A stretch of 64,000 nt of DNA from Geodermatophilus saharensis (GTDB taxonomy: Bacteria > Actinomycetota > Actinomycetes > Mycobacteriales > Geodermatophilaceae): contig NZ_FZOH01000002.1 in NCBI RefSeq assembly GCF_900188205.1, positions 682,001-746,000 on the forward strand. The letters are read 5' to 3'. The notes below the pieces were generated by a model. That model saw nothing but the letters and a program-made list of their open reading frames with translations, had not been told where the DNA came from and searched no databases. Numbering within the stretch: the stretch's first letter is position 1; each line of letters begins with the position of its first letter. Made by a program: the position numbers and the translations under genes. Below, in pieces: positions 17,996 through 28,329 of the stretch.

Positions 17996-18742
17996 TCAGC
18001 TCCCGGCCAGCGCCCGCACCGCCGCGAGGACCCGCTCGTGGGCGGCGGTCGGCCGATCGCGGTCGCGCCAGGTCGCGGCCAGGCCGACCGCGACGACCCG
18101 CCCGGTCGCCAGGACCCGGCCGACCGCCGCCAGGACGTCGTCGAGCGGCGGGCCGCCGGGAGCGGGGAAGAGCAGGTCCGGGACGTCGGCCGGGTCGCAC
18201 ACGTCCAGGTCGACGTGCAGGTGGAACTCCCCGTCGGGGAGGTCGGCGGCGGTCAGGCCGGCCACCGGACGCCGCCGCACGCCGGCCTGCTCGAGCAGGG
18301 CGTGCTCGGGCGGGTCGGTGTCGCGGGCGTCGACGAGCACCACGCGCGACGGCGGCTCGGGGCGCAGCCCGAGGGCGTCCGGGAGGGTCGGCGTCCCCAC
18401 GCCCGCGGCCAGGGCCAGCGGCAGGCCGCCCAGGTAGCCGGAGGTCGTGGTGGCCTCGGTGTGGAAGTCGGCGGGCGCGTCGAACCAGACCACCCCGGGG
18501 TCCCGGCCGGCGCGCTGCAGGCCGGCGAGCACGCCCAGGCTCGTGGTGCAGTCCCCGGAGACGACCAGCGGCCGGGCCGGGGCGGCGGCCACCTCCTCGG
18601 CGACGTGCCGGTAGAGGACCGCCATGCGCTGCCACGGGGTCCCGGGCGGCAGCTGCGCGGTCACCTCCCGGTCGACCGGGAACCCGGTTCGCAGGCCGGC
18701 CAGCCGCTCGTCGAGGTGGTAGGGCACCACGAACGTCGTCAT
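17996..18742 (-). CDS. Arginase/agmatinase-fold protein with altered metal site
   Basis: 248-residue ureohydrolase-fold protein. Motif 1 is [13 protein letters not shown] (GGDH in arginase), motif 2 [17 protein letters not shown] (DAHAD in arginase) and motif 3 [11 protein letters not shown] (DxDxxDP). The four Asp metal ligands are kept, but both His ligands are replaced, by Cys and Pro. The TTTSGYLGG substrate loop is kept. A dinuclear Mn site looks unlikely or altered, so the reaction is uncertain. ATG 18742 has GAGAGG upstream. It is divergent from furA and converges with the DapB-like gene, 13 bp apart. Confidence 0.82.
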   Translation of the reverse strand: MTTFVVPYHLDERLAGLRTGFPVDREVTAQLPPGTPWQRMAVLYRHVAEEVAAAPARPLVVSGDCTTSLGVLAGLQRAGRDPGVVWFDAPADFHTEATTTSGYLGGLPLALAAGVGTPTLPDALGLRPEPPSRVVLVDARDTDPPEHALLEQAGVRRRPVAGLTAADLPDGEFHLHVDLDVCDPADVPDLLFPAPGGPPLDDVLAAVGRVLATGRVVAVGLAATWRDRDRPTAAHERVLAAVRALAGS

Positions 18743-18786
18743 GCGGGGATCCTCTCCCGACCGGGACGGCCGACGCGCCGACCTGT

Positions 18787-21510
<2,724 letters not shown>

Positions 21511-21522
21511 GTCCCGCCCGTC

Positions 21523-21560
21523 CGGACGCCCCGGCCCGCACCCGCGGGCCGGGGCGTCCG
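21523..21560 (+). terminator. Hairpin terminator after katG
   Basis: Perfect inverted repeat, arms 21523-21538 and 21545-21560 (17 bp if the innermost C-G pair is counted), loop about 4 nt, beginning 13 nt after the katG stop. No U-run. It should end the furA-katG transcript. Confidence 0.85.
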
Positions 21561-21662
21561 CGCGTCTGCGGCCGGCCGAGGGCCCGACGGCCCTGGTGCG
21601 CCGCGGGCACGCGAGCACGATGGACGACGCCCCACCGAGGACCTCGCGGAAGGAGTCGTGCC

Positions 21663-22124
21663 ATGACGCAGACCACCGGTCCGACGATCTCGAGGGAGCG
21701 GGCACGCGAGGCGATGACGCGCTTCCTCGCCGCCTGGGAGCAGGGCGACGTGTCGGCCGTGGACGAGGTCTTCGCCGACACCCTCGTCTACCACGGCCCC
21801 CCGTTCCCCGACATGGGCCGCACCGAGGTGCGGGACTTCGTCACCGCGTTCCGCGCCGGGTTCTCCGAGATCCACGTCCAGCTGCACGAGCACGTCGTCG
21901 ACGGGACCACCTCGGTGCACCGCTGGACGGCCGAGGCCGTGTTCTCCGGGACCACGCCGCTGCTGCCGGGCGTGGAGCCGACCGGGAACCGCACCACCGC
22001 CGAGGGCGCCCACGTCCTGCACTGGTCGGGGGACGCGGTGTCCGAGGCCTGGCACCTGGGCGACTGGCTCGGCTGGCTGACGAGGGCCGGCGTGCTGCCG
22101 CCCATGCCGGGCGCCGCCGCCTGA
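21663..22124 (+). CDS. SnoaL/NTF2-like protein
   Basis: 153-residue NTF2-like fold protein. It has the typical start ERAREAMTRFLAAWEQGDV, a pocket-lining VYHGPPFPDMGRTEVRDFVT and the C-terminal strand segment VSEAWHLGDWLGWL. Proteins of this class are polyketide-cyclase-like or ester-binding enzymes with no shared catalytic residue, so function cannot be set. ATG 21663 follows AAGGAG at 7 nt. Stand-alone after the katG terminator. Confidence 0.82.
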   Translation: MTQTTGPTISRERAREAMTRFLAAWEQGDVSAVDEVFADTLVYHGPPFPDMGRTEVRDFVTAFRAGFSEIHVQLHEHVVDGTTSVHRWTAEAVFSGTTPLLPGVEPTGNRTTAEGAHVLHWSGDAVSEAWHLGDWLGWLTRAGVLPPMPGAAA

Positions 22125-22142
22125 GCCCCGCGCCCGGGGGCG

Positions 22143-22652
22143 TCAGGGCCCGGCCGCGCCGGTCGGCAGCTCCCACCGCCAGACGGCGCCGGCCTCGGGG
22201 TCGGTCAGCTCGGCGGTGCGCCGGAACCCCAGCCGCCGCAGGACGGCGGTCGAGGCGTTCTCCCCGGCCAGCGTGTGCGCGCGCACCAGCGTCACGCCGC
22301 GGGCGGTCGCGGTGTCGATCCACTGCCGGGCGGCCTCGGTGGCGTGGCCCCGTCCGCGGTGGGCCGGGGCGATGCCGTAGCCGATCTCGACGGCGCCGTC
22401 GACCGGCGGGCCGGTGAAGCCACCCAGGCCGACGACCGTGCCGGTCGCCGGGTCGATGACCAGGTGGCTCCACCACGCCGGGTCGGCGCCCTCGCGCAGC
22501 GCCCGGACCGTCGCGGGCAGGGCCTCGGGGAAGGGCAGGTACCCCTCCGCCACGTCCTGGCCGTACCGGCGGGTGAAGACATCGCTGCCCTCGAGCAGCG
22601 CCTCGGCGCGGTCCAGCGGAAGCGGTTCGACGACCGTGTGCTGCGGGGCCAC
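22143..22652 (-). CDS. GNAT family N-acetyltransferase
   Basis: 169-residue acetyltransferase of the RimJ/RimL type. The acetyl-CoA pyrophosphate loop is IAPAHRGRGHATEAARQW, preceded by the strand VEIGYG and followed by HTLAGENASTAVLRRLGF, where the Asn and the LxxLGF end are typical. GTG 22652 has GAGGGAGGGG upstream. Acceptor substrate (protein N-terminus, amine or antibiotic) unknown. Converges with the NTF2-like gene. Confidence 0.9.
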   Translation of the reverse strand: MAPQHTVVEPLPLDRAEALLEGSDVFTRRYGQDVAEGYLPFPEALPATVRALREGADPAWWSHLVIDPATGTVVGLGGFTGPPVDGAVEIGYGIAPAHRGRGHATEAARQWIDTATARGVTLVRAHTLAGENASTAVLRRLGFRRTAELTDPEAGAVWRWELPTGAAGP

Positions 22653-23014
22653 GACCCCTCCCTCCTCCGTGCCGGCCGCGTCGGCCGGGCCTGGCGCCGG
22701 CCGTCGGCGACGGCGTCGTCGCCGACGAGGTCGAGCAGCCGCACCACCGACAGATGGTCCCCGACGCGGGCCAGGGGAGACCCACGGGCTGGCGCCGGGC
22801 TCGTGTTCGACGGTGCCTTCCCGGTCGGCGTGGCGCTGCTCGCCGGCGGCGGGGTGGGTGCCCTGGCCGGCGTCGTGCTGCTGGCGCGCGCGGCCCGCCG
22901 CTGAGGGACCCCGGTCGCAGTCATCTGTCCGATGACGGCGAGCGGCGGAGGGGGGAGGTTCGCAGAGCGCCCGGCCGACCCCGGCCCCGGCTCCGGCCCG
23001 ACGAGGGAGACCCC
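22653..23014. other. 362-bp intergenic region, weak hydrophobic reading frame only
   Basis: Divergent promoters of the GNAT and hydrolase genes should lie here. The plus strand has a 33-codon stretch from GTG 22803 to TGA 22904 encoding a glycine/alanine-rich hydrophobic peptide (ALLAGGGVGALAGVVLLAR). It has no ribosome site. It may be the tail of a lost membrane protein. No other structure seen. Confidence 0.35.
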
Positions 23015-23740
23015 GTGACCACCAAGCAGACCGTCGTCCTCGTGCACGGCGCCTACGCCGAGTCCTCCAGCTGGAACAGCGTCATCCGGCCTCTGGCCGC
23101 CGAGGGGCACCGGGTCGTCGCCTGGGCCAACCCGCTGCGCGGCGTCGCCGCCGACGCCGCCGCGCTCAGCGACCTGGTGCGGACCATCGAGGGCCCCGTG
23201 CTCCTCGTGGGGCACTCCTACGGCGGCGCGGTCGTCACCAACGTGGTGCCCGACGCCGGCGACGTCGTCGGGTTGGTGTTCGTGGCCGCGTTCGCCCTGG
23301 CACCCGGCGAGAGCTGCGCGGACGCCTCCGCCCTCGTCCCCGGCAGCACGCTGGGCGAGACGCTGGTCCGGGTGCCCCTGGCCGGCGGCGGCGCCGACAC
23401 CTACATCGCCCCGGACCGCTACCACCAGCAGTTCTGCGCCGACCTGCCCCACGAGGAGGCGCGGCTGATGGCGGTCACCCAGCGCCCCATCACCGAGGCC
23501 GCGCTGGGCGAGCCGTCCGGGGACCGGCCGCTGTGGCGCGACCTCCCGAGCTGGTTCCTCTTCGGGGAGCTCGACCGCAACATCCCCGCCGGCGCGCACC
23601 GCCGCATGGCCGAGCGGGCCGGGGCGCGGCGCGCCGTGGAGGTCCCCGGTGCCTCCCACGTCGTCGGGATGTCCCACCACGACGAGGCGACCCGGCTGGT
23701 GCTGGAGGCGGCCGCGGCGACGGCGTCGGTCACCGCCTGA
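23015..23740 (+). CDS. Alpha/beta hydrolase
   Basis: 241-residue alpha/beta hydrolase of the small plant-esterase-like (salicylate/methyl-ester esterase) type. It has the oxyanion HG in VLVHGAYAESSSW, the nucleophile elbow GHSYGG, the acid in FGELDRNIP and the His in GASHVVGMSH. GTG 23015 is preceded by GAGGGAGACC. No signal peptide is visible. Substrate unknown. Transcribed alone. Confidence 0.9.
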   Translation: MTTKQTVVLVHGAYAESSSWNSVIRPLAAEGHRVVAWANPLRGVAADAAALSDLVRTIEGPVLLVGHSYGGAVVTNVVPDAGDVVGLVFVAAFALAPGESCADASALVPGSTLGETLVRVPLAGGGADTYIAPDRYHQQFCADLPHEEARLMAVTQRPITEAALGEPSGDRPLWRDLPSWFLFGELDRNIPAGAHRRMAERAGARRAVEVPGASHVVGMSHHDEATRLVLEAAAATASVTA

Positions 23741-23771
23741 GGCCGGGCCGCGCCGGGCGACCACCCGCCGG

Positions 23772-24410
23772 TCAGCCGCCGCGCAGGCTCGCCACGAGGT
23801 TGATCGTGGTCGCCAGGATCCCGGTGCCGAACAGGTAGGACAGCAGCGCGTGGCGCAGCGCCGTGCTGCGCAGCGCCGCCGACTGCAGCGTGGTGTCCGA
23901 CACCTGGAAGGTCATGCCGACGGTGAACGCCAGGTAGGCGAAGTCGCGGTAGGTGGGCGCCTCGGCGCCGGTGAAGTCGATCCCTCCCACGGGCTCGGCG
24001 TAGTACAGCGCGGCGTACCGGAGCGTGTAGAGCGTGTGGACCAGCGCCCAGGAGAGCACGACCGACGCCACGCCCAGGACGACCCGCGCCAGCTCCCCGG
24101 ATCCGCTCCCCTGGTCGGCGCGGGCCAGGACGACGGCCACGACGGCGAGGCTGGCGATGGCGGCGACCAGCAGGATGACGTCCGTCGTCACCCGGTTCAG
24201 GTCGGTGGTGGTCGCCCGCTGCGCGGTCGACGGGGCGTCCCTGCGCAGCAGACCGAGGACGAGCCAGCCGGTGTAGAGCGCCGCCACCGTGTCCCAGCCC
24301 AGCATCAGGCCCAGCGCCGGCGACCGGACCCAGCCCACGGTGACCGCGACGGCGACCCCGAGCGCCACCGCGACGAGGGCCTCCCCCCGCGCGGAGCCGA
24401 CCAGCCTCAC
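23772..24410 (-). CDS. DUF1345 family membrane protein
   Basis: 212-residue integral membrane protein with four to five hydrophobic helices. The family motif region is HTLYTLRYAALYY followed by the conserved YRDFAYLAFTVGMTFQVSDT. The C-terminal segment is LLSYLFGTGILATTINL. These are features of the DUF1345 family, whose function is unknown. GTG 24410 is chosen as the first start in frame before the hydrophobic region, with GGGGAC just upstream. Confidence 0.85.
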   Translation of the reverse strand: MRLVGSARGEALVAVALGVAVAVTVGWVRSPALGLMLGWDTVAALYTGWLVLGLLRRDAPSTAQRATTTDLNRVTTDVILLVAAIASLAVVAVVLARADQGSGSGELARVVLGVASVVLSWALVHTLYTLRYAALYYAEPVGGIDFTGAEAPTYRDFAYLAFTVGMTFQVSDTTLQSAALRSTALRHALLSYLFGTGILATTINLVASLRGG

Positions 24411-24496
24411 CGGGTCCCCGGGACGAGCAGCGTGCGCCTCACGACCTCGACCTCTCCTGTCGGGAGCCCGGGCCGCGGCCGGTTCCCCGGCGACCC

Positions 24497-24520
24497 GGCG
24501 TTCCGGCGTTCCGGCGTTCC
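24497..24520. repeat. Three tandem copies of GGCGTTCC
   Basis: An 8-bp unit is repeated three times without gaps (24497-24504, 24505-24512, 24513-24520) in the leader of the DUF1345 gene. Probably slippage-generated; no known role. Confidence 0.7.
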
Positions 24521-24625
24521 GGGGCATCGCCACCGGGGGGCCCGTGGGACGGTCGGCGACACGCTGCGCGGGCGCACCGGCCACGCACACGGCCCGGGAC
24601 GACGGCGGCGCCGTCGTCCACAGGA

Positions 24626-25184
24626 TCAGCCGGCCAGCAGCCGCCGGTCCACCTCCCAGAGCCGCTCGGCGTTCGCCGGGTCGAGGGCGTGGGACGCGAC
24701 GCCGGTGAGGTCGGGGCCGCGCCGGTCGACGACCTCGGCCTCGTCGACGTCCTCGAGGTAGCGGTCGCCGATGCCCTCCAGCAGCGGCGACGTCGCGGCG
24801 AGGAGCGTGGTGGCGGCGCCCTGCTGGACGGTCGTGCGGCGCTCGACGGGGGTCCGCAGCCCCCGGTGTGCCGCTGCAGGTTCGTCGCGATCGCACCCGG
24901 CATGACGGCGTTTCAGGTGGTGCCCTCGTCCCGGCAGTGGGCGGTCGCGGCCACGGCGAACAGGATGGTGGCCGTCGTGGACCGCCCGTAGGCGAGAGCG
25001 GGTCGTGGGGGAGGCCGAACGCGGCGACGGACCGGCGGTCGGCCAGGTCGAGAGGGGCGACGTGGATGCGCGGGTTCCCGGTGTCGGCTCCCGGGCGCGC
25101 GGCCACCTGCTCCCCGACGGCGGTGTCGCACACGGCCAGGGTGACCTCGGCGCCGATGGCGGCGAAGCTGACGATCCTGTCCAC
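24626..25184 (-). pseudogene. Short-chain dehydrogenase pseudogene
   Basis: Fragments of one retinol-dehydrogenase-like SDR appear in order on the minus strand but in different frames. The 5' part starts at GTG 25184 with a good GGGAGGT site and reads AAIGAEVTLAVCDTA, RIHVAPLDLADRRSVAAF. The middle has the catalytic LAYGRSTTATILFAVAATA. The 3' part is MPGAIATNLQRHTGG, then, shifted again, ATTLLAATSPLLEGIGDRYL up to the stop at 24626. The glycine-rich loop and the NNAG region are deleted. About 560 bp remain of an expected ~900. Confidence 0.8.
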
Positions 25185-25224
25185 GGCGGACCTCCCTCTC
25201 CCGCCGGCCGGGGTCCCGGCCCGC

Positions 25225-25620
25225 CTACCCCGGGGGAGCGCCGTCCCCCCCGGCCACCAGCGTGACCAGCGGCTGCGACGGGTCGACGACGTAGGTCGAC
25301 AGCATCTGCCCCGTCCCCGGGCCGAGGTCGCGGGCGTTGTGCGGGGTGCCGGGCGGGATGAGGAACCCCTCCCCCGCGTGCAGCGTCCGTGGCGGCTGCC
25401 CCTGCACCTGCACCTGCACCGTGCCCGCGGCGATGTACCCGACCTCCTCGCCCGGGTGGGTGTGCCACCCGGACTCCACGCCGACCGGGATCTCGGTGAG
25501 GACCTGCACCACCACGCGGCCGGGGACCGACAGGGGTCCGCGCTGGACCTCGGTGCGCGTGAGCCTGCCGGCGAAGGCGTCGCCGGCGGACCTGGGTGCG
25601 GGGGCGGGATCGGACGACAC
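25225..25620 (-). CDS. Cupin domain protein
   Basis: 131-residue single-domain cupin. Motif 1 is GWHTHPGEEVGYIAAG, giving two His and a Glu metal ligand. Motif 2 is LHAGEGFLIPPGTPHNA, giving the third His. It likely binds a divalent metal. GTG 25620 follows GGGAGG. Cupins of this size are often quercetinase-like or sensor proteins; no specific role can be assigned. It lies 40 bp upstream of the SDR pseudogene and may once have been its operon partner. Confidence 0.88.
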   Translation of the reverse strand: MSSDPAPAPRSAGDAFAGRLTRTEVQRGPLSVPGRVVVQVLTEIPVGVESGWHTHPGEEVGYIAAGTVQVQVQGQPPRTLHAGEGFLIPPGTPHNARDLGPGTGQMLSTYVVDPSQPLVTLVAGGDGAPPG

Positions 25621-25743
25621 GGCCGGACCTCCCGGGGACGGTGGGTCGTCCCGTCACCGTGGCGGGTGGACGGCGGCGGCACATCGGCCATCCGACTGCG
25701 GCTCCGCCGCCCACCGACCGCCGCTGCCCGGTCGCAGGAGGGT

Positions 25744-26364
25744 TCAGCGACCGAGGGCGCGGCCGTCCGGGAGCGTGCGGCCGGCCAGCAGCGCGACCAG
25801 CGAGCCGGTGTCCGCACGGACGCTCACCCCGTCGCCCCGGCTCCACGTGGTGTCGGTGGCCTCGAGGCGGACGCCGGTCAGGTCGATGCCGAACACCGCG
25901 CCACCGGCGGCGGTGAGGGACTCGAGGACGGCGACCACGGCTCCCACCGGCGCGACCGGCGGGCGGCCGAGGGCGACCGTCACGTCCAGCGAGTGGATGA
26001 CGGCGTGGCTGAGGGCCCCGACCGCACCGCCGCCGGGCGGCTGCCACCCGTGCAGCTCCGGTGCGCGCAGGGCGGCCAGCAGGTCGGCGGCCGGCAGCGC
26101 GGCGTCGCGCGCGGCCACGGTGTCGGACAGGACGCCGAAGTCGCCGCCGGCCGCCGCCATCTCGGCGCCGAACCGCTCGGGCGTCAGCCGCACCGGCATC
26201 GTCACGTGCGCCACCACGTGCCGGACCTGCCACCCCGCGCACAGCGACGGCGCATCCCAGACCTCCCCGGGACCGGACGCCAGCAGTGCGGCCAGCCCGT
26301 CGTACGTCGGCCCCACCCAGGCCTGCAGGTCGTCCCGTGCCACGTCGTGCCCGTCCCCGTCCAT
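25744..26364 (-). CDS. Maleylpyruvate isomerase family (mycothiol-dependent type) protein
   Basis: 206-residue DinB/MDMPI-fold protein. The N-terminal helical bundle contains PSLCAGWQVRHVVAHV, with a metal-binding His, and the second half SHAVIHSLDVT with a further His pair. The remaining part is a small C-terminal extension. The family is restricted largely to mycothiol-producing actinobacteria and includes mycothiol-dependent maleylpyruvate isomerase, but most members are uncharacterised. ATG 26364. Substrate unknown. Confidence 0.85.
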   Translation of the reverse strand: MDGDGHDVARDDLQAWVGPTYDGLAALLASGPGEVWDAPSLCAGWQVRHVVAHVTMPVRLTPERFGAEMAAAGGDFGVLSDTVAARDAALPAADLLAALRAPELHGWQPPGGGAVGALSHAVIHSLDVTVALGRPPVAPVGAVVAVLESLTAAGGAVFGIDLTGVRLEATDTTWSRGDGVSVRADTGSLVALLAGRTLPDGRALGR

Positions 26365-26537
26365 CCCGCTCCCCTACCCACCCGGCCGGCCCGGTTGCCG
26401 GCGCCGAGGGGTGGACGTCCGCCGGCGGCCGGACTCATCGGCTGGTCGTCCGGCCGGTGCGCGGGCTCTCCGGTCACCGGGACGGCAGCGGTCCTCAGCC
26501 GAGCATCCGCCGGGCCTCGGCCAGCGCCGCGGGGCGG

Positions 26538-27461
26538 TCACTCCCCGGACCGCGCCGACCGGACCACCGCCACCGGGCACGGGGAGTAGGTGAGGCAGCG
26601 CAGGCTCACCGAGCCGAGGAGCAGGCTCGACCAGCCGGTCCGCCCGCGCGACCCCACCACGAGCAGGTCGGCGGAGTCGGCCAGCTCGGTCAGCACGTCC
26701 CAGTCGACGCCCTCGACGGTCTCCGCCCGCAGCTGCAGGTCCGGGGTCCGCCCCCGCCACGCCTCCTGCACCGTCGTGCGCAGGGTGACGTCGGCCTGCT
26801 CCCGCAGCGTGGTGTGCGGCACCGCCCAGGGCGGGCCGCCGTAGCCGGACACGGTGTCGGTCCAGGCGTGCACGACGTGCAGCTCGGCGCCGCGCAGCCG
26901 CGCCTCGGCCGCGGCGAACCGCACCGCGGCCACCGACTCCGCCGAGCCGTCCACCCCGACGAGCACCCGGCTGCCGGTGCCCTGCCACAGCACGGCACCG
27001 TGCGTGGACTCGTCGTCCCGGACGACGGCCACCGGTCCCCGCGCGTACTGGGCGCACTGCTGGCTGACCGAGCCCAGCAGCGCTCCGCGCAGGGGCCCCC
27101 GGCCGCGGGAGCCGACGACGAGCAGCCCGTCCTCGCCCGCGGCGTCGACCAGCTGCTGGGCCGGTGGCCCGTGGCGCACCTCCGGGTGCACCGGGACGGC
27201 GTCGGTCCCCGTCGAGGCGGCGACGTCGGCGGCCTCCGCGGCCATGCGCGACCGCACGTCCGCCTCGGGGTCGGCGACGTCCGCCCGGCCGATCCCCCCG
27301 TCGTGGCGTTGCGGCGGCAGGTCGGGCGGCCAGACGGTGACCGCCCGGACCGCCACCCCGTGCAGCCCCGCCTCCCGCAGGGCCCAGGCCAGGGCGGTGC
27401 GCGCCCCGTCGGACCCGTCGGTCCCCACCACGACCTCGCGCGGCGTCGTCGCGTCGTCCAC
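26538..27461 (-). CDS. Universal stress protein, tandem UspA domains
   Basis: 307 residues forming two UspA domains. Domain 1 (~8-145) begins VVVGTDGSDGARTALAWAL and ends with the ATP-binding signature VVGSRGRGPLRGALLGSVSQ. Domain 2 (~158-300) begins VLVGVDGSAESVAAVRFA and ends VVGSRGRTGWSSLLLGSVSL. Both keep the G-x2-G-x9-G(S/T) nucleotide motif. GTG 27461 follows GGGGAG. Cytosolic, probably induced by dormancy or stress; two-domain Usps are frequent in actinobacteria. Confidence 0.93.
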   Translation of the reverse strand: MDDATTPREVVVGTDGSDGARTALAWALREAGLHGVAVRAVTVWPPDLPPQRHDGGIGRADVADPEADVRSRMAAEAADVAASTGTDAVPVHPEVRHGPPAQQLVDAAGEDGLLVVGSRGRGPLRGALLGSVSQQCAQYARGPVAVVRDDESTHGAVLWQGTGSRVLVGVDGSAESVAAVRFAAAEARLRGAELHVVHAWTDTVSGYGGPPWAVPHTTLREQADVTLRTTVQEAWRGRTPDLQLRAETVEGVDWDVLTELADSADLLVVGSRGRTGWSSLLLGSVSLRCLTYSPCPVAVVRSARSGE

Positions 27462-27897
27462 GGTGCTCCCCTCGTGACCGTGCCGGCCCGCGACCGCGGC
27501 CGGCCGGTCCCGCCCTACCCCGCGGAGCGGTGCCGGTCCCCTCCTGCGGGCACCGCGGTCCCCCGCTCGGCCGTGCAGCGGCTCCCCCGACCGGGGTCCG
27601 CGCACGACGGCGGCCGCGCGGGCGTCTCGACGACGTGGGCGAAGACGTAGGCGGGCCGCCCGGTGAGGTCGTGCGCGACCCGAGACGGTGCCACGTCGGT
27701 CCGGGCCTGCAGCGGGGACGCCGGGAGCACGCCTGCGTCGGGCACCGGGGAGCCCCTCCCCGTAGCGGTCAGGGACACGTCGGCACCCGCGCCCTCCCGG
27801 TCCTCCCCCGTCGACGCCGGGGTCCCCCACACGGGGGACCCGGGACGGACCCACCGGCGCCCGGCCCGGTCGTGCGGGGATGACGCAGGATGGGAGC
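27462..27897. other. 436-bp divergent intergenic region with a small inverted repeat
   Basis: The gap holds GGGTCCCCC at 27820-27828 and its exact complement at 27833-27841 (9-bp arms, 4-bp spacer). A -10-like CAGGAT at 27886-27891 lies 6 nt before the GTG at 27898. A 105-codon minus-strand frame (27515-27832) shows no recognisable domain and is not called. Confidence 0.5.
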
Positions 27898-28305
27898 GTG
27901 CTCTCCGTTCCCCTGGCCCGGGCCCTGCGCGACGCCGGGCTGACGTGGACGCCGTCCCGGGGCGACAGCTTCGTGGTCCCCGACAAGGAGATGGACTCCG
28001 AGGTCTTCGTGCTCTCGGACATGACCATCGAGGTCCACCAGTTCCCGGCGGGGCCGGTCATCGGCTTCAACGGCACCACCGAGTGGGCGCTGGACTCGAT
28101 CGAGCAGGCCGAGGCGCTGTGGGTGCCGGCCGAGCACCAGCTGCGCGAGCTGCTCGGTGACGCGTTCGCGGGGCTCGCGCCCACCGGCGAGGGCTACCGG
28201 GTCACGCTGCGCGTCGACGGCGCGACGAGCGGGTTCAACGGCCGCGACCCGGCCGAGGCCTACGCCCTGGCACTGCTCTCCCTGCTCCGGGCGCGCCGCC
28301 CCTGA
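27898..28305 (+). CDS. Conserved hypothetical protein (sometimes mislabelled pilus assembly CpaE)
   Basis: 135-residue cytosolic protein: SVPLARALRDAGLTWTPSRG, then VFVLSDMTIEVHQ and the conserved IGFNGTTEWALDSIEQ, ending in a small C-terminal domain. I recognise it as a widespread actinobacterial family of unknown function; no catalytic motif is visible. GTG 27898 is preferred to ATG 27880 because CAGGAT lies 6 nt before it, giving a leaderless transcript, and homologues start at this point as far as I recall. It converges with the patatin gene, the two stop codons forming the ends of a shared hairpin. Confidence 0.8.
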   Translation: MLSVPLARALRDAGLTWTPSRGDSFVVPDKEMDSEVFVLSDMTIEVHQFPAGPVIGFNGTTEWALDSIEQAEALWVPAEHQLRELLGDAFAGLAPTGEGYRVTLRVDGATSGFNGRDPAEAYALALLSLLRARRP

Positions 28306-28329
28306 CCGGACGGGCCGCCCGTCCGGTCA
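28303..28329. terminator. Bidirectional terminator palindrome spanning both stop codons
   Basis: TGACCGGACGGG (28303-28314) and CCCGTCCGGTCA (28318-28329) are exact complements with a 3-nt loop. The outer ends are the stop codons of the two converging genes. Confidence 0.8.

Noticed and set aside
22803..22904. 33-codon hydrophobic peptide
   Set aside because: Looks like a membrane helix but lacks a ribosome site or promoter; kept only as a note.
24497..24520. Tandem GGCGTTCC repeats as a CRISPR or phase-variation tract
   Set aside because: Only three 8-bp units with no spacers and no coding frame affected.
27515..27832. 105-codon minus-strand frame upstream of the Usp gene
   Set aside because: No ribosome site, no domain, and it spans the inverted repeat at 27820-27841.
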